Below the pieces are notes generated by a model that saw only the letters and a list, made by a program, of their open reading frames with translations, had not been told where the DNA came from and did no database searches. Source: Candidatus Parcubacteria bacterium (GTDB lineage: Bacteria; Patescibacteriota; Patescibacteriia; Patescibacteriales; UBA12075). From it: DNA of 19,316 nt. Below are positions 15,428 through 19,316 of the stretch, piece after piece. The stretch spans positions 1 to 19,316 of the forward strand of contig JAGLJW010000060.1 in assembly GCA_023142215.1 (NCBI GenBank). The letters are read 5' to 3'. Position 1 is the stretch's first letter, and each line of letters begins with the position of its first letter. Both the position numbers and the translations under genes were made by a program.

Positions 15428-15610
15428 GTAACTCTTCACTGACTATAAAAAGTCATAAAATCATTGTCAAAAATAGCAATTTCCTGTGTCATCCTGGAGC
15501 TAGAGCGATAGGATCCCATAAATTACGCAACATTGTATAATCAATAAAATTCTATCACTACGCATTCGCTCCGTTCCAGAATGACACCTTTATAGTCAGT
15601 AAGCAGTTAC
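15428..15610. mobile_element. 183-bp MITE-like element with 22-bp terminal inverted repeats and 8-bp target duplication
   Basis: The ends at 15428-15449 and 15589-15610 are inverted repeats matching at 19 of 22 positions; both read GTAACT, four variable bases, then ACTGACTATAAA. Immediately outside both ends is the same octamer ACCTATTA (15420-15427 and 15611-15618), a target site duplication. Inside are two TGTCAT-type arms in inverted order (15487-15516 and 15548-15586). No reading frame of useful length exists, so it is non-autonomous. The left octamer includes the last bases of the palindrome at 15388-15422, so this element inserted at the edge of an older one. An 8-bp duplication occurs in families such as IS1595 and IS66; the parent is not identified. 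Confidence 0.8.
15487..15586. repeat. Inverted pair of TGTCAT-type repeat arms inside the MITE
   Basis: The left arm begins TGTCATCCTGGAGCTAGAGC and ends GGATCC at 15516. The right arm, read in reverse complement from 15586, begins TGTCATTCTGGAACGGAGCG. The arms are related but not identical, giving an imperfect long hairpin. Confidence 0.65.
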
Positions 15611-15618
15611 ACCTATTA

Positions 15619-16230
15619 TTATTTAACACAAAAACCTAATTCACATTTTAAATTATCATCACATTCTTTATTCTGATCTATTTTACAACAAGGCTGATTA
15701 AACTCACCGCAACTTAAACAAATATTATTATTTTCAAGATGATTTTTAATACATTTCATTTCACCAGAACAAATTTTATTTCCACCATAGCCACATAATT
15801 CACAAATATTATCAGTACATTGAGTTCGGTTTTTTTCTTCTGAGTTTTCATTCAAACATTTTATTCCATCAACGCAACAAGGATTTCCACTCTCACCACA
15901 TTTAACACAATCTCCATTGTGACATGCTAATCTTTCTTCACATACATTACCGATATCACAGTACTCTTCAAATCCACCAAAACTACACTCATCAGAACAA
16001 TAATTCCTTTCAGAATTATTAGGATCAGTACAACAAATTTGTTCAAAAAAACATGGTACATCTTTATTGACACAGCATTTTAATCCATCAGATCCACAAT
16101 CATCCATAACCAAAGTTTCATCTTTCCAACTTTCATCATTAATATTTTTATCTTTATTCCTTATATCACAACCTGAAATAATAAACATTAATATCAATAT
16201 AAAAACTATCTGCATTTTAATTCCTGACAT
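15619..16230 (-). CDS. Cysteine-rich secreted lipoprotein
   Basis: The chosen start at 16230 gives 203 aa: a basic N-terminus, the hydrophobic stretch IVFILILMFI and the lipobox ISGC, with lipidated Cys21. Upstream ATGs at 16254 and 16302 are possible but overlap the preceding gene, by 14 and 62 nt respectively. After Cys21 there are 28 cysteines in about 180 residues, arranged in repeated modules such as CGESGNPCC..GIKC, CGYGGNKICSGEMKC and CGEFNQPCC...C...LKC. That pattern implies a stack of small disulfide-bonded domains on the outer face of the membrane. No enzyme motif is present; adhesion or protein binding is a guess. It follows the membrane-anchored methyltransferase-like gene by 10 nt, and its stop is 1 base from the target duplication of the MITE. 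Confidence 0.75.
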   Translation of the reverse strand: MSGIKMQIVFILILMFIISGCDIRNKDKNINDESWKDETLVMDDCGSDGLKCCVNKDVPCFFEQICCTDPNNSERNYCSDECSFGGFEEYCDIGNVCEERLACHNGDCVKCGESGNPCCVDGIKCLNENSEEKNRTQCTDNICELCGYGGNKICSGEMKCIKNHLENNNICLSCGEFNQPCCKIDQNKECDDNLKCELGFCVK

Positions 16231-16240
16231 TCGTACTACT

Positions 16241-16870
16241 TTATTCAATCTCATAAAAATAAACCTTATTTTCTTTTTTATACTTCTTTCTCTTTGATGC
16301 AAATAAACTTCTATTTCTACCTAACCATGCAAATCGCTCTTTCTTATCATCAAGTTTAACAATTTTTTTAGCTACAAAATTTGGAACTAAAAAACCATTA
16401 CTAATTACAATTGTTCCTGTCTTACATTCAAACTTCAATTTTTTATCAATATCCCTAATCCTCTCTACATCTAATTTCAAATAAACTAAATCTTTATCTT
16501 TAACATTAACTCTCGTTAAATTATCACTCCATTTAACAATAATATCACTTCTTTGAAAAAAAACTTGCAACCAAGAAATTAACCATGAAATAAATGTATC
16601 TTCTACTCCTACAATTCTTGCATCAGGATATCTTTTTTCAATAGCCCGCGACAAACCAGAACGACCACTTCCAATAGAAACCGAATTAAAATCTTTTTTA
16701 AACGAAAGTTTTTCAATCTCACCTATTAACTGTTTAACCACCCAAGGCCTTGAGGGAACAAACGGAGCAAAACCTCGTAATAAGAAATTAAACAGTTGCC
16801 TTCCAGCAAAAAGGAAGATAATAAACAATACAAAATAAGGAGAATAAAGTTTAATTAAATCAAGATTCAT
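16241..16870 (-). CDS. Membrane-anchored class I methyltransferase-like protein
   Basis: A 209-aa protein with one N-terminal transmembrane helix (about 9-31) followed by GFAPFVPSRPWVVKQLI (33-49), a linker often seen in this type of CPR/archaeal membrane-anchored methyltransferase (from memory). SVSIGSGRSGLSRAIEKRY (63-81) is a well-formed motif I glycine loop and RIVGVED (85-91) is the acidic motif II. Later strands (DKDLVYLKLD and TGTIVISNGF) fit a Rossmann fold. It binds SAM by inference; the substrate is unknown, possibly lipid or envelope-linked given the anchor. The start is weakly supported by AAGG 8 nt upstream. It is cotranscribed with the cysteine-rich lipoprotein downstream. Confidence 0.7.
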   Translation of the reverse strand: MNLDLIKLYSPYFVLFIIFLFAGRQLFNFLLRGFAPFVPSRPWVVKQLIGEIEKLSFKKDFNSVSIGSGRSGLSRAIEKRYPDARIVGVEDTFISWLISWLQVFFQRSDIIVKWSDNLTRVNVKDKDLVYLKLDVERIRDIDKKLKFECKTGTIVISNGFLVPNFVAKKIVKLDDKKERFAWLGRNRSLFASKRKKYKKENKVYFYEIE

Positions 16871-17130
16871 ACTTAAACCTTACACTATTATCTAAAAAAA
16901 ATCAAAATATCATGTCATAAATAATAAAAAACACCACATGATAATGCAACTTTAGCAAAAATCACAATAAACTATAAAAAAATACCTAAAATAAGATAAA
17001 ATGATTATAATATTAATAACATTGCACTTATTATTTCTTATAAATCTTATTTTCTTAAATAGTCATATGTACTACATGGTCATTTATTAATTACAATTTT
17101 CCGATTTTTCGACATACAAACAATTCTTAA

Positions 17131-18207
17131 ATTCTATTCCAAATCTTAATTTTTTTGACGAAACACCTCGGCTGGAGTTTTATAATTAAGTCTTTTGCGT
17201 GGTCGGTTATTTATTAGCTTGACCGCTTTTTCTATATCCTCTTGTTTTATATTAGCAAATGACGATTTTTTTGGAAAGAATTGTCTAAGTAATCCATTAA
17301 AGTTTTCATTACAACCTCGCTCCCATGAATGATATGGCCAGGCAAAGTATATGTCTATTCCTGTTTTCTTTTCAGTTAATTCATGCTCTGCAAATATTGA
17401 TCCATTATCATATGTAATAGTAAGCTTTTTATTTTTAGGTAATTTGTTAAATCTTTCTTGAGTTTTTATTCTGGTTAACTCAGCTAATCCTTTGATTAAT
17501 TTGTCAGCCATTGCATATCCACTTTTTCTATCAACATGAGTAAGTATGTGTGATTTATCTTTACCAACTATTGTATCTCCTTCCCAATCTCCGATTCTGC
17601 TTTTTTCTTCAACCTCTTTTGGTCGTTTATCAATTCTTTTCTTTTTTAATTTTTCTCTTTGTTTTTCACGTATTCTGGTACCATATCGTCGTCTGTATTT
17701 ACCTTTCTGACATCTTAAGTACTTAACTAAATCTTTTCTCTCACTGTAAATATATTTATATATACTATCTTTTCCAATTCTTCTACTTCTATCATCTGGA
17801 TAACTAATTTTGAGTCTACCACTAATTTGTTCTGGTGACCATTTCAATTTAATTTTCACATGTATGTAATTTCGTAACCATTTGTTGTTGTCTAACTTTC
17901 TAAATCGCTTATTAGCTTTAATTCTCCTGTTTCTAGAATTAATTTTAGAAATTCTAGCACTATATCCAGTTTTAGTATTAGCAGGATTCCTTTTTAGTTC
18001 CTGACAAATTGCACTAGGTGTTTTTTTAAGTAATTTTGCTACCTCAACTTGTTTTAAACCAGCTCTTAACAAAATAGATAGCTCATTTTTGTTTTCTGGT
18101 GTAAAATGTTTAAAAGACATCTTTGTTTTTGGTTAATAATTAGTTGACGTAATTATTTTACCAGACTTTGGTGTCTTTTTTTAGAAAATTAAGATTGGGA
18201 GCAGAAT
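17131..18207 (-). mobile_element. IS30-family insertion sequence, apparently complete
   Basis: The ends at 17131-17153 and 18185-18207 are inverted repeats matching at 20 of 23 positions (ATTCT, two variable bases, TCC, one variable base, AATCTTAATTTT). They bracket a single transposase gene that nearly fills the 1077-bp element, the usual size for IS30. The 2-3 bp on either side (TAA and GTA) do not match, so no target duplication is visible; the exact outer ends may be off by a few bases. Confidence 0.8.
17146..18120 (-). CDS. IS30-family transposase
   Basis: A 324-aa DDE transposase that looks intact. The N-terminal helix-turn-helix is HFTPENKNELSILLRAG (5-21) plus VEVAKLLKKTPSAICQELKRN (25-45). 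A basic middle region (137-170) follows. The catalytic core has GDWEGDTIVG (177-186), TYDNG with Asp238, and HSWERGCNENFNGLLRQFFP with Glu272; the 33-residue spacing between Asp238 and Glu272 is the DD(33)E arrangement of IS30. The tail NNRPRKRLNYKTPAEVF (304-320) is typical of the family. It reads away from the small-protein gene at 18442. No frameshift or missing catalytic residue is seen. Confidence 0.95.
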   Translation of the reverse strand: MSFKHFTPENKNELSILLRAGLKQVEVAKLLKKTPSAICQELKRNPANTKTGYSARISKINSRNRRIKANKRFRKLDNNKWLRNYIHVKIKLKWSPEQISGRLKISYPDDRSRRIGKDSIYKYIYSERKDLVKYLRCQKGKYRRRYGTRIREKQREKLKKKRIDKRPKEVEEKSRIGDWEGDTIVGKDKSHILTHVDRKSGYAMADKLIKGLAELTRIKTQERFNKLPKNKKLTITYDNGSIFAEHELTEKKTGIDIYFAWPYHSWERGCNENFNGLLRQFFPKKSSFANIKQEDIEKAVKLINNRPRKRLNYKTPAEVFRQKN

Positions 18208-18221
18208 GTAGGTGATTGGTA

Positions 18222-18250
18222 TTGACAATTTTAAATAATTTTGCTACGAT
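18222..18250 (+). promoter_or_regulatory. Strong predicted promoter for the small membrane-anchored protein
   Basis: A perfect TTGACA at 18222-18227, a 17-nt spacer, and TACGAT at 18245-18250. It is the best -35/-10 pair in the window, just outside the right end of the IS30 element. Transcription would begin near 18257, about 185 nt before the first possible start codon. Confidence 0.65.
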
Positions 18251-18256
18251 TAAGCA

Positions 18257-18441
18257 AGTATTTCAGAAAATACGATTTGATCATTTTATTAATAATAGAA
18301 AAAATAATTTCTTGGGGGGGGTAAGTTAGAAGTTCTATGTTAAAAGTTGAAAAAAGTTGAGTATATGATTAGCTGTTTTATTTGTCGAGATAAGTGAATT
18401 AATGCAAGAAAAATTATCAATAAAAAAAGAAGGGGGTAGTT
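18257..18441 (+). other. Long 5' leader with a G8 tract
   Basis: About 185 nt lie between the predicted transcription start and the gene. A run of eight Gs (18314-18321) is striking in such AT-rich DNA. It is followed by AAAGTTGA written twice (around 18341-18360) and short frames such as MLKVEKS (18337) and MISCFICRDK (18365) that could be leader peptides. I cannot assign a riboswitch or a stable fold by eye. Confidence 0.35.
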
Positions 18442-18461
18442 ATGAAATCGGAATCTGGAGG
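18431..18461 (+). promoter_or_regulatory. Two Shine-Dalgarno sequences for alternative starts
   Basis: AGGGGG at 18431-18436 precedes the ATG at 18442 by 5 nt, and GGAGG at 18457-18461 precedes the ATG at 18469 by 7 nt. Almost no other gene in the window has an SD. The second is the better SD and would start the protein at MSLFCC. Confidence 0.55.
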
Positions 18462-18777
18462 CACGGCAATGTCTTTATTCTGTTGTGTAATTTTTAGCTA
18501 TTTGGTTGGTTCTTTGATAACCGTATATTATCCTAAAAATGAAGATGTTGAAGTCAAGAATAACTATTCAGAGGTACAAGAAATTGCACGGATTGCTACT
18601 TTAAAATCTGTGTTTATTGCTTATGATGAATTTAACAAAGACGAGAATAGCCAAACTTTTAATGAGTTGGTAAAAGCAATGAATGAATACAAGAAAGTGG
18701 TTGGTAATACAGATGATGTTGTTTGGTTTGAGGAGGAGGTAATCAAAAAAGAAGGAAAACTTTTGAATCAGCAATAA
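18442..18777 (+). CDS. Small membrane-anchored protein of unknown function, 111 aa
   Basis: I do not recognise this family. The protein has one N-terminal hydrophobic segment (SLFCCVIFSYLVGSLITVYY, residues 11-30) and then a soluble, charged, helical domain (35-111), in the manner of a membrane-tethered periplasmic or cytoplasmic protein. Two starts are possible: ATG 18442 (111 aa) and ATG 18469 (102 aa). Both have an SD, and the second has the better one. The gene stands alone, with a consensus promoter, a long leader and a textbook terminator, which points to strong, independent expression. Its SD use and G-rich leader differ from the other genes here, suggesting a different translation mode or a different origin. 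Confidence 0.75.
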   Translation: MKSESGGTAMSLFCCVIFSYLVGSLITVYYPKNEDVEVKNNYSEVQEIARIATLKSVFIAYDEFNKDENSQTFNELVKAMNEYKKVVGNTDDVVWFEEEVIKKEGKLLNQQ

Positions 18778-18808
18778 TGACTATTAAGATGTAATTTTTT
18801 ACACCATT

Positions 18809-18847
18809 GAGCTACTTTGTGAAAATGAAGTAGCTCTATTTTTTTTC
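18809..18847 (+). terminator. Intrinsic terminator after the small membrane-anchored protein
   Basis: GAGCTACTT (18809-18817) and AAGTAGCTC (18828-18836) form a perfect 9-bp stem around a 10-base loop, followed by a run of Ts interrupted by one A. It lies 31 nt after the stop and is a textbook Rho-independent terminator. Confidence 0.9.
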
Positions 18848-18892
18848 GTTTAGGTTTTATATTTAATTTTTTCCTATTTGTAATATTGAAGA

Positions 18893-18919
18893 GATTTTTC
18901 GCTAACGCTCAAAATGACA
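18893..18919 (+). repeat. TGTCAT-type repeat unit A
   Basis: It reads GATTTTTCGCTAACGCTC then AAAATGACA. Its reverse complement begins TGTCATTTTGAGCG, the form seen in many dispersed bacterial palindromic repeats. Confidence 0.6.
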
Positions 18920-19017
18920 AAAAATTGTATTTTCTTAAAAGATATTTTGTCGTTTTGATTTTTTGTAATAACAGTTTAATTTTTCTAATTCTATAATATT
19001 CCGTGTGTTATTTTTTT

Positions 19018-19047
19018 TGTCATTTCGCAGTGAAACGGAGAAATCCC
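19018..19047 (-). repeat. TGTCAT-type repeat unit B (inverted relative to A and C)
   Basis: It begins TGTCATTTCGCAGTGAAACG and ends GAGAAATCCC. Read in reverse complement it has the GGATTTCTC...AAATGACA layout of units A and C, so A and B can pair as a large imperfect hairpin. Confidence 0.6.
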
Positions 19048-19113
19048 TTTAAAATGAGAGAATAATTAAACTTTGCAAATAATAACAATATTGTTGATTA
19101 AGTAATATTAAAA

Positions 19114-19147
19114 GGATTTTTCACCCACAAGGGGATTCAAAATGACA
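19114..19147 (+). repeat. TGTCAT-type repeat unit C
   Basis: It begins GGATTTTTCACCCACAAGGG and ends CAAAATGACA, in the same orientation as unit A, with a different central part. Confidence 0.6.
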
Positions 19148-19316
19148 AAAATAAAGTTATAAAATAATCAATATCATTTCAATATCATTCCCTTGATTTA
19201 TTTGAATATTCTTGATATTATAAGAAAAGAATTAATTTAATATTATTTGTTATCTTGGGTATAACCATTAACCAACTAGACAATTCCAATTCATTCTTTA
19301 CCAAAAATTTAGGCTA

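Larger units (their letters stand above)
18848..19316. other. Gene-free stretch carrying three diverged repeats
   Basis: No open frame of convincing length or quality is found on either strand; the longest minus-strand frame at the right end is about 33 codons. The stretch contains three TGTCAT-type repeat units (listed separately) in alternating orientation and is otherwise AT-rich. It may continue into features beyond the window. Confidence 0.6.

Noticed and set aside
16871..17130. Search for an RNA gene or promoter in the 260-bp gap before the IS30 element
   Set aside because: No tRNA-like arms, conserved T-loop motif, convincing -35/-10 pair or strong hairpin was found; only AT-rich sequence.
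18402..18497. A 31-codon frame (MQEKLSIKKE...) overlapping the start of the small membrane-protein gene
   Set aside because: No SD precedes its ATG, and the overlapping frame has two SDs, a membrane segment and much greater length.

Overview
The window is very AT-rich and gene-dense, with mostly short intergenic gaps. It looks like a chromosomal segment of a small-genome bacterium of the Candidate Phyla Radiation (Patescibacteria, probably a parcubacterial lineage). The evidence is a short MetRS with the HIGF/RQQ variant motifs, DKNYY-type proteins, a conserved 558-aa membrane protein next to rsmI, TAA-dominated stops, and almost no Shine-Dalgarno sequences. The taxonomic call is from memory of such genomes, not from a search. 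The standard code fits: no long gene has an in-frame TGA, and TGA appears only as a terminal stop.

Layout. (1) 1-179 (-): 5' end of a secreted protein gene cut by the window edge. (2) 279-1787 (+): a soluble acidic protein of unknown function with its own promoter, followed by a palindromic mini-element (1790-1862) whose likely target duplication supplies the stop codon. (3) 1872-9670 (+): a carbohydrate block. It holds an MFS transporter, a GH130 protein, a large GT4-(alpha/alpha)6 fusion and, at its end, an (alpha/alpha)6 glycosidase related to amylo-alpha-1,6-glucosidase/GH100. Between the last two lies an accessory patch: a DKNYY membrane protein with an internally duplicated membrane segment, a small methyltransferase, a signal-peptide membrane protein, a palindromic repeat and a fragment of a second DKNYY gene. 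(4) 9688-11175 (-): an M48 membrane metallopeptidase with C-terminal zinc ribbons, convergent with block 3. (5) 15361-11240 (-): a run of a 75-aa membrane protein, the 558-aa protein, rsmI and metG, closed by a terminator. (6) 15362-15618: a gene-free gap with a palindromic element and, abutting it, a 183-bp MITE-like element with 22-bp terminal inverted repeats and an 8-bp target duplication. (7) 16870-15619 (-): a membrane-anchored methyltransferase-like gene and a lipoprotein with 28 further cysteines. The 260 bp upstream (16871-17130) show nothing I can call. (8) 17131-18207: an apparently intact IS30-family insertion sequence. (9) 18222-18847 (+): a small membrane-anchored protein with a consensus promoter, a long leader holding a G8 tract, strong SD sequences and a textbook terminator. 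(10) 18848-19316: no gene, three diverged TGTCAT-type repeats.

How it fits together. The transporter, GH130, GT4 fusion and glycosidase could import, build and break down an oligosaccharide or short polysaccharide; the substrate cannot be read from sequence. metG and rsmI are housekeeping translation genes. No tRNA, rRNA or CRISPR array was seen. The most distinctive signals are the small non-autonomous elements, including one abutting another, and the decayed duplications around 6361-8530.
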